Shown here piece after piece: positions 11,520-21,845 of a stretch of DNA of 64,000 nt; the first letter of the stretch is position 1, and the number at the start of each line of letters is the position of its first letter. The stretch comes from Apoderus coryli (Eukaryota; Arthropoda; Insecta; Coleoptera; Attelabidae). The notes under the pieces were generated by a model. That model saw only the letters and a list, made by a program, of their open reading frames with translations. It was not told the DNA's origin and searched no databases. The position numbers were made by a program, and so were the translations under genes. The stretch lies in assembly GCA_911728435.2 (NCBI GenBank), contig OU452201.1, positions 28,024,001-28,088,000 of the forward strand, in the 5' to 3' direction.

Positions 11520-13136
11520 ATATGTTAAAGCAGATATGCTCAGAATCACACGTAAAATCTGAAAATCTAATAATAAGTGTTGGTTGTTTTTTAGTTTGAA
11601 ATTCCAAAGTTGGTTTCAGTATCACACAATCTGGCAACAGCGCACCGGTAAAAATTTGTTCAGAAGCTAGATATCGGCTTCAAATGGTAGTACTCTATGT
11701 TTCAGAAATATATTTCTCTTTGTTTTCGATACTTCTAATAGGCCATAGATTCTGGCGTACCTACCCGGTATTGTCAAGTCCCAAATATATTGTCTTCATT
11801 TTTCAGTTCAAAAAACTACATTTGCCGGTTCTCTCTGATTAATTAATACGAGCGTATAGTGTTAAATTAAATATATGGCACAGAGTAGGATATATGCTCG
11901 TCTATTTTGTGTTTGTGGTAAATTTTACCGCTATTATCTATTCCATATTCATCATATTATTTATAATGTATCATAGGGCTAGAAAATACATAATGGAAAA
12001 TGTTACTGGAGTCATTATTTCTTCACGTTTAATAACAACCAAAAAATTTATTGTCTCTAAACAATAAAACCATCAACAAAATGCAACTATTTTCATAAAA
12101 TCACAATTTGCATTATGACCTAAAGTTTCACATACGCACCATCAAGTCAATGTGAGATATAGTTACATTTACATTCAATATTCATTCAATTCAATGACAG
12201 GATGATCCTGACACGTTAGCTAGTATAATCCACATCCCGAAAATATCAATGTGTCAGTGATTGCTATTCAGGTACGGCAGGGCCGACACAATTAAATTGA
12301 ACATTTTATTTATGAATGTATAGAAAAAATATTATTTCATAGTTTATTGTTTGATATGACCATGTCTAAACCTCTAGACTCGTATTACTTGAGTTGTAGC
12401 ACCGTCCAGTAGCTTGTTTTGCCACATGCCATGACTCTGACGCCATCTCCTTATTTAAAACTTAAACCAATGTTTTTAAGAATTGCTTGTTACATAACAT
12501 AATAGACTTTTATATATTATAAGTTTGAAGTGACGCGACGTAAACGTCGCGTAATGTCTTGCAGTTGTAACTACAGTGGCGGTTTCTCCATAGGAGTACG
12601 TGAGCACGTGCACCACCATATAATTCAACAGTTCACAGCCATAGAACTAAAAAAATAATAATAAAATGTTTAGTTTATATTATTTTTTCTTAATGACCGA
12701 ATTCCCCTAATCACTATTTTTGGAGCTGTATTTCCACCTCAATAACAGATCTGACCTCACGAGCTTACACGGTTAAACCAACGTGCATCACAGCATGCGT
12801 AGGTATTTGCTCGCAATAAAAATTCCTCGAAGTATCTTTGATAGATCACCTCGATATGTGTCACAAAATCCACAAAGGCCTCATGTGGATTATTTAAGTT
12901 TTCAAATATGTCACCCTGAGCATTTTCAATTAAATCTCACATATACTCTACTGAACCGACACACAACCACATATTCAAATATTTATCTCGTACACGCCGA
13001 CAATGAACTCTATACTGAATACAGGAGTGAACGGTATCTACCTACGTCTATGCATTATTGACATGTTCTCTCCTATAATGGCCGCATGTGCGAGCAGGTG
13101 CGCATGACGCCTCTTAACCGGAGACTCGAAATATTG
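11520..13136. other. unassigned DNA
   Basis: No supported gene. A CAGTGGCGGTTTCTCC block at 12574 resembles the CAGTGGCGGCTATTC block at 29338 and could be the end of a DNA transposon. The rest is plain AT-rich sequence. Confidence 0.35.
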
Positions 13137-13222
13137 TTTTTCTACGACTGTCTTTAAATGCCTCTATTATATGTTCAATCATGATTTGAAAATGTAGTAC
13201 ATTGTAATGCTGTTTATCATTT
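13137..13222. repeat. dispersed repeat shared with 57747-57833
   Basis: Nearly identical to 57747-57833: both run from TTTTTCTACGACTGTCTTTAA through GAAAATGTAGTACATTGTAATG. A shorter version occurs at about 15180-15212, just before repeat R1. No coding potential. Confidence 0.8.
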
Positions 13223-13224
13223 AC

Positions 13225-13288
13225 CCGTGCGTAATAATATTTCCTACTAGTTGCCTAGCAACTAGTAGGAAATATTATTACGCACGGA
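13225..13288. repeat. short near-perfect palindrome
   Basis: About 27 bp on the left (CCGTGCGTAATAATATTTCC...) is perfectly complementary to the right end (...GGAAATATTATTACGCACGG). The centre reads TTGCCTAGCAAA. It would form a strong DNA or RNA hairpin. Confidence 0.9.
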
Positions 13289-13371
13289 TAAAAATTCCTG
13301 GTAATGACAAAAGTAGCGGCGGGCATGAAAAATCACCATGGCAACGCCGAGAATACAAACACCAAATTTAC

Positions 13372-13497
13372 AATAATTATAATTAATAATAATTAAGTAT
13401 AATTATAATTAATAATAATTAAGTATAATAATAATTAAGTATCATTATAATTAATAATAATTAAGTATAATTATAATTAATAATAATTAAGTATTTA
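13372..13497. repeat. 26-bp tandem repeat, about five units
   Basis: Units read AATTATAATTAATAATAATT followed by AAGTAT. Four are full length and one is shortened to 16 bp. There is one A-to-C change at the start of one unit. Confidence 0.9.
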
Positions 13498-13683
13498 GCT
13501 AATTTCAAAACACTTAAACAGTGATAGTGAATATAGTTTAAGACCACCTAGTCAATTTAATACTTCTAATTTAGGCTTATACACTAACAAGGGTAAGTTT
13601 CGAAAAACAAATATTATCCTAAAAATTATGTTAAATTTTCAAAAGCATTAAAACAGTCGTAGAAAAAGTATAGTGTGAAACTC

Positions 13684-13769
13684 ACATGAAATGACCATTT
13701 CCTACTCGTATGATTTGCAGCATGAGCCGCAGGCGATCATACTCGTAGGAAATATGTGTCATTTCATGT
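13684..13769. repeat. imperfect inverted repeat, about 31-34 bp arms
   Basis: The left arm starts ACATGAAATGAC and includes TTTCCTACTCGTATGAT. The right arm is its complement with a few changes and ends GTCATTTCATGT. The 22-bp spacer contains GCATGAGCCGCAGGCG. It may be a very small foldback element. Confidence 0.8.
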
Positions 13770-15177
13770 TCGTTGCACAATATACTATTTATTTATACTG
13801 TGGTATAACGGGTACTAGGGTAAAAAAATCTGTCAAGATGACATGTTGGTTACATTTGGCGACTGTCAGAGTATTCTATTATTTATTTACGAATAGTTTT
13901 ACTGGCCGTATGCTTAATGAAGCAAGTGGTCAAAAGAAAAGAAGAACGAATAGTTTTTGTCAGTGTAGACTAAGTATAAATCGAAAATCTACTTTTCCGA
14001 CTGGCTGCCATCGAGATTTTTTTTCTTGATATAAGTATTTATAGAAATCATATCAGCAAATAAAGCATTCTCCCGTTAAATTGAAACCCATCATAATATG
14101 TCAGTACATTTGCATTTAAGAAATGAGATTGATGTATAAATTAAAATTTGAAAAATATGTTTGGGTTGACACTTGACCTTAAATAGCAATATAAAATAGC
14201 AAACGCGTATGTCTAGTGTGGAAAAAGCAATTTATCTTTAAATGCCTTTACCTTGCCCTATAGTGAGTAGTACGACCTTTTTAAAAATTGCATTGAAACA
14301 TTGGACGTAAGGTAATAAAATTATAGTGAAATAATAAAATCATTCAACCGATGCCATATAAAGTGAAATTCAATAGTATTTTTTAAGATTTATGTGTTAT
14401 ACACTATTGGTGCGACCCGTATAATAAAATGGGAATAAAAACCTCGACAATCTATTTTACGCAGGGCAGGTATTAATTAATGTAAACTCTAAAGTATTGA
14501 TGCTTTTGACAAATCGTCAATTCGCCACATGAATTTAATTCGAAAAACTGCTGATCAGTATGCTGAATTTCGGGAATTTAAAGAGGTGGATACGTTACAG
14601 ATATATTATTTTTGTTAGTACTCGTATTAAACTGACTTGAAAACCGTATATATTTTAAGACGCAGTTTGGTCAAAATAATTATTATAAATTTGTCTTTTT
14701 ATTCTTGAACCGTAAGCTTTACTTTTTTTATTAAACATAATACAGGGGGTAGTGAGTGGAATAATAAAATAGATACAAGTTTACTTTATAAGGTTTTGAC
14801 AAATAATGATACATAAATTCTGCATAACACTGTTTTTATTCTTTTTAATACAAATCCTTTCTATAAATTCTCTTTTTTTATTATGTATTTCCGTGTCTAA
14901 TATCTTTGTATTCTTAAAATCAAAAGTGTGGTTTTTGGATTTCATATGCTTTATAGTGTCGTTCCGATTTTTTTTTCTAAGTTTTGCATGATTCGCAGTT
15001 ACTACATAAAACTTTGTAAATTACATGTGATTTTATTAAGTGTGGTGTTCTTCCCTTTAAATTACGAAAAATATTTGATTTTAACACATTTGGTGCTTTT
15101 CTGACATATATTCAATCTATAAGATTTCAATTCTCTTTGGAATGATTCATAGACACCTGGTATATACGGAATGGAAA
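13770..15177. other. unassigned AT-rich DNA
   Basis: No supported gene. The hydrophobic frame at 14806-14991 is a translation of T-rich sequence and is not credible. Confidence 0.4.
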
Positions 15178-15856
15178 TATACTTTTTCTACGACTTTCTT
15201 TAAATCCCTTTATCATACCGGGTGTCCCCCCGGGAAGGGATTCGATCGATTATGGAGAAACTACACTGTGGAACACTCTGAAAATCTGGTGTGGTACTTA
15301 GGTCGATGGGACCAATTCGGCTAAAATGTATTCAAAAATATAGCACTTCCGGTTATACCGGAAATGGATGTCAACTTCCTTATGTCAAATACGACCCTAT
15401 ATAAATTATATTTTTTGTGGATTCTCCTTGTAATTCTAAACATATTTCATACATAATATGTTATACCGATCGCCAGCCGTTTTCGAAATATTTGAACTTT
15501 TATGTCAAAAATGACGTTTTCAGAATAAAGAATAATAACAATTTTTCATTATATGGAAGCTTTAATAATTTAATTTGTTAGAATATCCTAGGAGATATAG
15601 ACCTACTTTAGCCGCCTACGTATATTTTTTTAGTAAATATTAATACAGGGTATTTGAAAAAAAAAAAGGTAAAAATTCAAATTGAAAAAAGTGTCATAAT
15701 TCAAAATTTTATATTTTTTTTATTTTTTTGCATCAAAATAAGGGTAAGTTTATGAAAGGATGTCTATCCCAAAAACTGATAGTTTTCAAAATATTGGCAA
15801 TTTTACATTTTTCTATTACAATAGTGATATGAATTTGAAATTTAATTGATTTTAGG
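15178..15856 (+). repeat. repeat R1, uninterrupted copy
   Basis: This is the intact counterpart of 8724-9030 plus 10055-10380. It starts at TACCGGGTGTCCCCCCGG (about 15212) and is preceded by a piece of the 13137-13222 repeat. It supplies the empty site for LTR-1 copy 1. Confidence 0.75.
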
Positions 15857-16954
15857 TGGATTCATACCCCCGAAATATGTTTAATTTTTCCTGATTTTGG
15901 TTAAAAAATTAAAAATAAGGACTTTCTGGAGGTGACGATGTGGTTTGCTTTATCTATGCTATTGTATCCCACTGTGAGATGGACTTCTTCAAAATTATTA
16001 TTATTATTTTGGCTAGACAGATATCTTCTCAGAAAATAAGTACAATGGCAAAAAAACGATATTAAAATGCTAATGTACACAAAGTTAGAGAAGGATACGA
16101 CAAAGGGTTATAAAAACCCACACATGTATGAGATTACCAAAATATACCTAAGCATTGTCAAATTTTAATAACTATGTGATCAACCTACAACACCAATATA
16201 AACTTAATAACAGATATTGGTTAATACTGCCGCAATTTAGGCATTGCTTGTATGGTTTTTGAACGAGTTCTCTATTGCGCAAAGACATAATTTCCGCAAC
16301 CTCCATAATTTTCCTTTATAGTTAAAATGGTACTTTATGGCTGAAAACATTTAGATAGGTGCTTTGGCGATAAATTCAATAGAAACGAAACTTAACACTC
16401 CATTAGGGACAGAAATAAGAACGCTAAACATCATATTTATGGACTATTAAAAAGGGATGCAGATAGAGAAAGCAGAGAATGAATGCACACCGTGCTGAAA
16501 TTCAAAACGACATCACCCTTACAAACAAGCCCAAAAAGAATAAATTGCCTTAAATTTTATGAATAGGAAAAGCTGATATATACACATTATATTCGAAAAC
16601 GTTTTGATAAATTGGTTTGAAGTATATTACCAACCATAAAACGTCTTCGAGAGGCAATTTAGTACTCTACAGAAATCATTAATATTAATTAAACGCTGGG
16701 TTGGCGAAAAGTGTTCAGGTTTCGCATTGGCCATTGAGGATTGACAAAAACTGTTATTAAATAATTAATCATCTGCAAAATATTTCAACACAAATTTATA
16801 AGTTCGATAACCACTGGGATCTTCAAATTACTAACTAAGCAAAAGAGGTTGGCTACATAATTTTATAATTACAATACACATAAAGAAGAAAACTAGAAAA
16901 ATTATTACGTATTACTTACGTACTTACGAGTATAACATTACTAGGGCATATATA
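15857..16954. other. unassigned AT-rich DNA
   Basis: I see no gene, repeat family or RNA structure that can be supported. Confidence 0.4.
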
Positions 16955-17055
16955 ACGTGACATCTAGTGTATGAGCAGGCAGCGTAGAAGTAGGGCTCTG
17001 TTAATTCTCTTGCCAACACTAGATTCATCCGAATCCCCTTACAGAAAACTTTATT
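16955..17055. repeat. dispersed repeat with CATCTAGTGT ends, copy 1
   Basis: GTGACATCTAGTGTATGAGCAGGC on the left and TTGCCAACACTAGAT on the right form imperfect inverted ends. The same arrangement recurs at 62770-62893. Spacer sequences are partly alike (GAAG...AATTC/AACTCC). Likely a small TIR element; no coding content. Confidence 0.55.
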
Positions 17056-17164
17056 ATATCTTATAGAAATAGTCCATTGTACGTGGAGTTTATCATTCAA
17101 TGATAAATCAGACTTCGTCTTCTCCACAAATAAATCACTTTATTTTGTTAAAATTGTGTCAATG

Positions 17165-17208
17165 AACCATACATGTTTCCAGACGTAATATTTTCATCAT
17201 CAGTGGTT
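17165..17208 (-). ncRNA. hammerhead-like motif 1
   Basis: On the minus strand a 5' arm AACCA is followed by the core CTGATGA (17197-17203), then a weakly paired region, then GAAA (17176-17179), then C-ATGTA and a 3' arm TGGTT complementary to AACCA. This order fits a type I hammerhead with a tiny stem III. Stem II pairing is poor, so activity is doubtful. About 35 nt later on the same strand comes TTTGTGGAG-AAGACG, the block that follows the motifs at 26.5 and 37-38 kb. Confidence 0.6.
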
Positions 17209-17293
17209 AACACTTGGGGGGGCGGTAAATTGAATACAGAAGTTATTTAGTTGTTAATTATAGGATTGATTGATTCATTTGTAGAAAAAAATT

Positions 17294-17878
17294 TTGTGTT
17301 TGACTGCACATGTTAACCATTGCTTGAGAAAGGCATATATGAATTTGAGGTCAATCTACCACAATCGCCATCTTTTAACTAGACGCACAAAAATTGCCTT
17401 ATGTGAATCCCATGTTTTATTGCCTTTTAATTTTTGTGATTCCGTCTATAATTCTTGCCTTACAAGTATTGATTGTGGTAGAATACAGAAATTACAGAAC
17501 AGCTGTCTGCGTCTTGTATTTGGTATAGGAAAGTATGATCGCTTAAGTGGAAGGCTGGAGGAGGTGAGATGGTTGAGTATGAAGAATCGCCGTCACTTAC
17601 ACAGTGCTTGTCTTTATTTTAACTTTCTACATAACAAAACGCCTCCATATTTGTTCGCCAAAATCAAGTTTCGCACTGATGTGCACAATATTAACATTAG
17701 GTTTAAGGGAACACTGACTCCACCAACTCATTCCAAAGAATTGTTTAAGAGGTCATGTTCGTATAACGTCACTCGCATTGTAAATGATTTGCCAATTGAT
17801 ATCCGGAAATCTAAAAGTATTGGGCAGTTCAAGAATAATTTATCCAAGTATTTATTTAATATCCAAAGGAGTGTGTGA
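17294..17878 (+). pseudogene. non-LTR reverse transcriptase, C-terminal domain (truncated)
   Basis: A 194-codon frame, of which residues from about 4 on belong to the LINE: LTAHVNHCLRKAYMNLRSIY, then RTKIALCESHVLLPFNFCD, LQNSCLRLVFGIGKYDR and MKNRRHLHSACLYF. This is the thumb and C-terminal region of jockey/CR1-type ORF2. The YADD/FADD catalytic core and the endonuclease are absent because of 5' truncation. The first few codons come from the flanking palindrome. The remaining frame is open to its natural stop, which suggests a fairly recent insertion. Confidence 0.8.
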
Positions 17879-18195
17879 TCACTCTAATTTGATGTGGCTC
17901 AATTATTATTGTATAATGTGGAAGTACATATTTATAATTCTAGATTAAGATAAGATTTGTCCTATATGTTTGTCTAATGTTCTTAGGTTAAGTTAGGCTA
18001 GGGTTATTTGGGTTAGCTGAACAGGCGGCTACTTAGTAGTCAGCACTGAATCTCGCCCTTTGGGGATATAAACTTGGGAAAATGTAAAAAAAAAAAAGAA
18101 ATCACACTAGTTTTGTTATATTATATTTATATTTATAATTGTTTTTTTTTTGTATTTTGTATCCTCAATAAAGGCCTTTATTATTATTATTATTA
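17303..18195 (+). mobile_element. 5'-truncated LINE (jockey/CR1 group), 3' end
   Basis: It consists of a C-terminal reverse transcriptase coding piece, a 3' untranslated region with AATAAA (about 18166) and a terminal TTA-type microsatellite tract. Five-prime truncation and a simple-repeat tail are typical of target-primed insertion. ATTTTGT occurs on both sides (17291-17297 and 18196-18202) and may be the target duplication. Confidence 0.8.
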
Positions 18196-18490
18196 ATTTT
18201 GTATCAACTTAAAACTATATCATCATTATGAAAATTATTGATTTAATGTGATACTAAACTTATAGATATTATAACGTTTACTTATTTCGAGTTTGTTTTT
18301 TTATTATAAACTCGAAATAATTAAAAGTTATAATAATATCTATAAGTTTATTATCACATTAAATCAATAATTTTCATAATGATGATAAAGTTTTAAGTTG
18401 ATACAAAATTAATGACAAAAAAATTTTCTACAAATGAATCAATCAATTCTATAATTAACAACTAAATAACTTCTGTATTCAATTTTCCAC

Positions 18491-19205
18491 ACGACCCGTA
18501 TAGATTTTGATTTTCTTTAGCGATCTAACCTCATTAATTTCGTTTTGGGCGGAAGTTGTACATTGTATTATTTTATAATATTATATTGTTTTATTATTGC
18601 AATCGAAAGACGTTTAGATGAATATTATTCATTTCTATTTTATATACTAGTAGGCTAGTGGTAATAACTTCTAAAGACGTTATTGCGTTTTAATAAGTCA
18701 TAAAAACGAATAATTCAGTTGAGATAATTTTTATTTTTTTGAAATTGCTAAAAACACAATTTGTGCTGTCTTAGTCAATATAATTAATAATAATAAAAAA
18801 ATAAACGCCACAAATTATTAATTTGAATGGTTTTATTCAATTTTTTCAAAGTGAACACGAACTCAAATTATCTACTACAATCTGGCAAACACGAATGACA
18901 GAGCTAATATCGCCAACTATTGTGGATGTTAAAGTAAAATAGTATATTGTGCAACAAGCACCGAATGATATTAAATTTCATTCCGAGGTTGCATAATATA
19001 CTTTTTCAAAAATCCCACGGCGTATTTGTATTAGCTAAACACCAATTTTGAATCACTAATTAATATAATAGTCTACAAAATCTCCAATAAAACGTCAAAT
19101 TTTTATCGCTATAGCAATGAATTGCAGTAATTAACATAGTAGGCATTAGTGGCTCATTGTGCATCAGTTTTAAGTTCGGGTAATTAATTGACAATGAACC
19201 ATATT
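18491..19205. other. unassigned AT-rich DNA
   Basis: I see no supported gene or repeat apart from short AT-rich runs. Confidence 0.4.
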
Positions 19206-19412
19206 CCTTGATCAACAATTAAATAATTTTGTGGCATAGCAGAAAAAAATTACTGGCTTTACATACACACCGAATTGTGTTTAATTTAGCAGTGCCGCAG
19301 TTTAATTCAGTAGAACCAGACCGAGACATATGGCGTTTCACTTTTATTATGAGCTCGCCAGACCACTATATAATAGTAGTGCCCATTACAATATCCTGCC
19401 ATACCATCTACT
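19206..19412 (+). repeat. foldback (GTGGCA) family, copy at 19.2 kb
   Basis: It begins ATAATTTTGTGGCATAGCAG. It shares with 57938-58110 the order GGCTTTACATACACA, GTTTAATTTAGCAG, AGAACCAGACCGAG and ATGAGCTCG. The small open frame 19229-19414 is therefore repeat-derived. Confidence 0.7.
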
Positions 19413-19603
19413 AATATAAAGAGTGTTCCAAATATGTTGTGTCAAACTTAAGGAGGTTATGAGGGACATTGTGGTAAACAACTTTTGCATAGAGACTCCT
19501 ATCAAAAATGTAGAGTCATTTTTGCTTAAAAAGTTGTTGTTACCTTCTTCAATGTAAAAAACGTCAATATCCTATTATTTATTATTACCAATAATTAAAA
19601 AAC

Positions 19604-19680
19604 ATATTCAGGAAATGAAACGTCGTCTACTCCAGAAAGATATATTTTGTAGAGTAGACGACGTTTCATTTCCTGAATAT
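19604..19680. repeat. 29-bp perfect inverted repeat
   Basis: Positions 19604-19632 (ATATTCAGGAAATGAAACG...) are exactly complementary to 19652-19680. The 19-bp spacer is CAGAAAGATATATTTTGTA. Confidence 0.92.
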
Positions 19681-19719
19681 ACACCACTCCTCTCTAATGG
19701 ATTACTTCAATAAATAAAA

Positions 19720-19950
19720 AATATTCCACCCTTTGGAGGATGTGCTTGCTGTACGTCAAGAGAGGTAGCCATCACTCTCCCTAATAGTTCTTGTTGGGTG
19801 TCTACAGGAGTTTCATACACCAATGACTTCATGTAACCCCAGAAGAAAGAATCCAATGAGTTTAAATCGGACTTCGCGGTGGCCTCCTAGGAGGTTCTCC
19901 TCGTCTAATCCATCTCTTAGGAAATTGTTGTTTTAGATGATTCCTAAATG
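19720..19950 (-). pseudogene. Tc1/mariner-type transposase fragment
   Basis: On the minus strand the translation contains RNHLKQQFPKRWIRRGEPP followed by RPPRSPI (family consensus PPRSPDLT), then a broken reading DFFFWGYMKSLVYETPVDT and TQQELLGRVMATS. This is the region of the third catalytic Asp. Asp itself is replaced and stops intervene, so it is dead. It overlaps no complete element ends that I can define. Confidence 0.7.
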
Positions 19951-20034
19951 TGGTATCGGCAGTTAGCGTGTTGCATCGACGACCCAACGTTTGGAGACCA
20001 CCGTCAGAAGCGTTGCTTCAAATAGGCGCAGCAA

Positions 20035-20125
20035 TATTTAAAGCGGTGATTTCTCAGGTCATTTAATGAAAAAAAGTTCCCATGAACATACGTCCGGAAG
20101 TGCATTGTTTCCAAGATAGAAGGTG
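20035..20125. repeat. dispersed repeat shared with 54060-54150
   Basis: The reverse complement of this segment (GGAAACAATGC..., then TTCATGGGAACTTTTTT and AATGACCTGAGAAATC) matches 54060-54150. It may be a terminal region of a mariner-type element, since it lies between two transposase fragments. Confidence 0.6.
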
Positions 20126-20151
20126 GTAAAGTTTTTGTTGTAAATAATGTA

Positions 20152-20361
20152 ATGTGGGCCCACCTGAAGTCCTTAGTTTACACTAACCCTGTGAAAAATG
20201 TGGAAGGCCTAAGGTTTCGCAATATTTCTGGGTGTAATTCGATTAGAAACAACCCTGGTATTTTTGAGAGAGTTCACCAGTCAATGCGGAGAAAATTGGA
20301 TTCAGGTATCCCAGCTAGAGGTGGTATCTTTCAACATATTGCATACGGCATGGACAGCTAA
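20152..20361 (+). pseudogene. Tc1/mariner-type transposase, C-terminal fragment
   Basis: The frame reads HLKSLVYTNPVKNVEGL, then GCNSIRNNPGIFERV and QSMRRKLDSGIPARGG. This is the C-terminal tail of insect Tc3-like transposases, after the third catalytic Asp. It lies on the opposite strand to the fragment at 19720-19950, so the two are not parts of one gene in place. No catalytic residues remain. Confidence 0.75.
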
Positions 20362-20410
20362 AACATAATACACACACCGAAGAAAACACGAAATTATAGC
20401 TCAAGTCTAT

Positions 20411-21395
20411 TGTCACACCCTGTATATTGTAATAAAAATATTGCATCCGGTCGAACTAAGTATTTTTCGCTGATTAATAATTTATAAAAGTTCACAAAAG
20501 TTCATAATTAACATCGGTATTGTATCTACGAAATAGACAAAATTTGCTGATTCACATTTTCAACAGAAGCGCTACAATGCCCGGAATAGACAATTTCATT
20601 GTTCTATATTCGAACTGTGCAGTAAAGTTTGAAGAGAGCGGTTGGAGACTTGGTAACTCAAAGCATGAAGTCTCCCTCGAGTTGGAGCACATGTGTTCAA
20701 AAGCTCCGCCAGGTTCTCTTACTACAAAACTCTCTTTTTTTGGGTCTTCTCTCCAACTTCGACGAAGTAAGCTCCGAGTTTTAGAAGCGACAAACTGCAC
20801 GAATTTCCCCATTGAGTAATGTCTTTAAGTTTCACGGTTTATCAACGCGAGTTTATAGTATTAGTATTAATAATTATAATTTTGAACGTTTTTGAAACTG
20901 AAAAATTCCGAAAAAGATCAGCTGTGTCGATAATGATGATTATTATGTAAGTACAAATTTTAAATATTGTAATTGATAATTTTTGAGACTTGTCCTTTTC
21001 CATTGAATTGATTTTTGTATATTCTTTAAATAATTAAATAAATAATACTTAGTAAAATATATTCTACTTTCCTGTTTATTTTAATATAGTTTTCTAAATC
21101 TAATCAAGTAACTATTAAATGAGAGGTGCAGTTCAAATACAGATCGGCACTCGTTTACGAGGGAGAACCATTAAGATCTTCATTATGTGAGCGTGATGTA
21201 CGTGGGCGATTCTCGAGTAGCTCTACAAGCCAAGGCAGTAAATTATTGAGACCAAAATAATTCAATCAAGAAATATCAACCCCTTTTCTACGTACTATAT
21301 TTATTTTTCCTTTAAATTGTTATTCTCCTACTTATATTATTTGTGACATGGTATAGAGGCGATCTTCCTATATTTCATAAACTCTGTTTGTGACA
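20411..21395 (-). repeat. LTR-1 family solo LTR, copy 3
   Basis: It is inverted relative to copies 1 and 2. It starts TGTCACACCCTGTATATTG and ends GTTTGTGACA. The flanks carry an exact 4-bp duplication, CTAT (20407-20410 and 21396-21399). This supports the reading of LTR-1 as a solo LTR of a Ty3/gypsy-like element. The two overlapping open frames here (20520-20819 and 20552-20812) have no recognised domain and lie wholly inside the repeat. Confidence 0.8.
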
Positions 21396-21483
21396 CTATA
21401 AGTAATTAAATGGTATTATGTAAGAGATCATGAATCTTCTGCGATCCCTCGCAAAAAACAAGAAAACAACATACATAACCTAA

Positions 21484-21789
21484 AATCAGAACACTACCGG
21501 AAGCTTACAAATCGCGAAGCGATATTCTTGGCTGTTTATTTCTGGATTTGCCATAGACACGACATCAAACCATATTTTGAATTATTTAAAACTTAACAAC
21601 ACTGCGAATTGTATTTGCGAAAAGTTAAAAACAAAAAAAGATCGATATGTAAATTCTTTTAAATTGGGTGTCCCTACGGATCACAAAAACAAAGTGTTCG
21701 CACCTGAATTCTGGCCGGAGGGTGTTGTATTGAATAATTTTCTGAATCTCAGAAGCCTCGGTTATCAGGCCAATGGCGGAAACCAATAG
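21484..21789 (+). pseudogene. LINE ORF1 (nucleic-acid chaperone/gag-like), C-terminal part
   Basis: The frame contains RYSWLFISGFAIDTTSNHIL, then FKLGVPTDHKNKV and PEFWPEGVVLNNFLNLR before a TAG. The FWPEGV block is typical of the C-terminal RNA-binding region of ORF1 in insect LINEs of this type, which coats the element RNA. The N-terminal coiled coil and any zinc finger are absent, because the frame is closed upstream of 21484. There is no proper start codon. The stop reads TAGATG, and the ORF2 frame is open across it in -1 register. Confidence 0.75.
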
Positions 21790-21845
21790 ATGACAAAAAT
21801 AACGTAAGATGTGGAGGCACCGGTGATAAACAATTCCTAACGCTT

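Larger units (their letters stand above)
17224..18490. repeat. large palindromic element interrupted by a LINE
   Basis: Sequence 17224-17297 is the reverse complement of about 18416-18488 (shared GAATACAGAAGTTATTTAG block). Sequence 18196-18300 is the reverse complement of 18308-18415 (shared TTGATTTAATGTGAT block). Together these make one hairpin with arms of about 180 bp, whose left arm is split by the LINE at 17303-18195. A hammerhead-like motif lies just outside the left arm. Confidence 0.85.

Noticed and set aside
14806..14991. Hydrophobic 61-codon frame that looks like a small membrane protein
   Set aside because: It is a direct translation of T-rich DNA; no start context, conservation or neighbouring signal supports it.
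20520..20819. Two overlapping frames of 86-99 codons, one on each strand
   Set aside because: Both lie wholly inside LTR-1 copy 3. The same frame is partly present in copy 1 only because the DNA is repeated, and copy 2 lacks the segment altogether.
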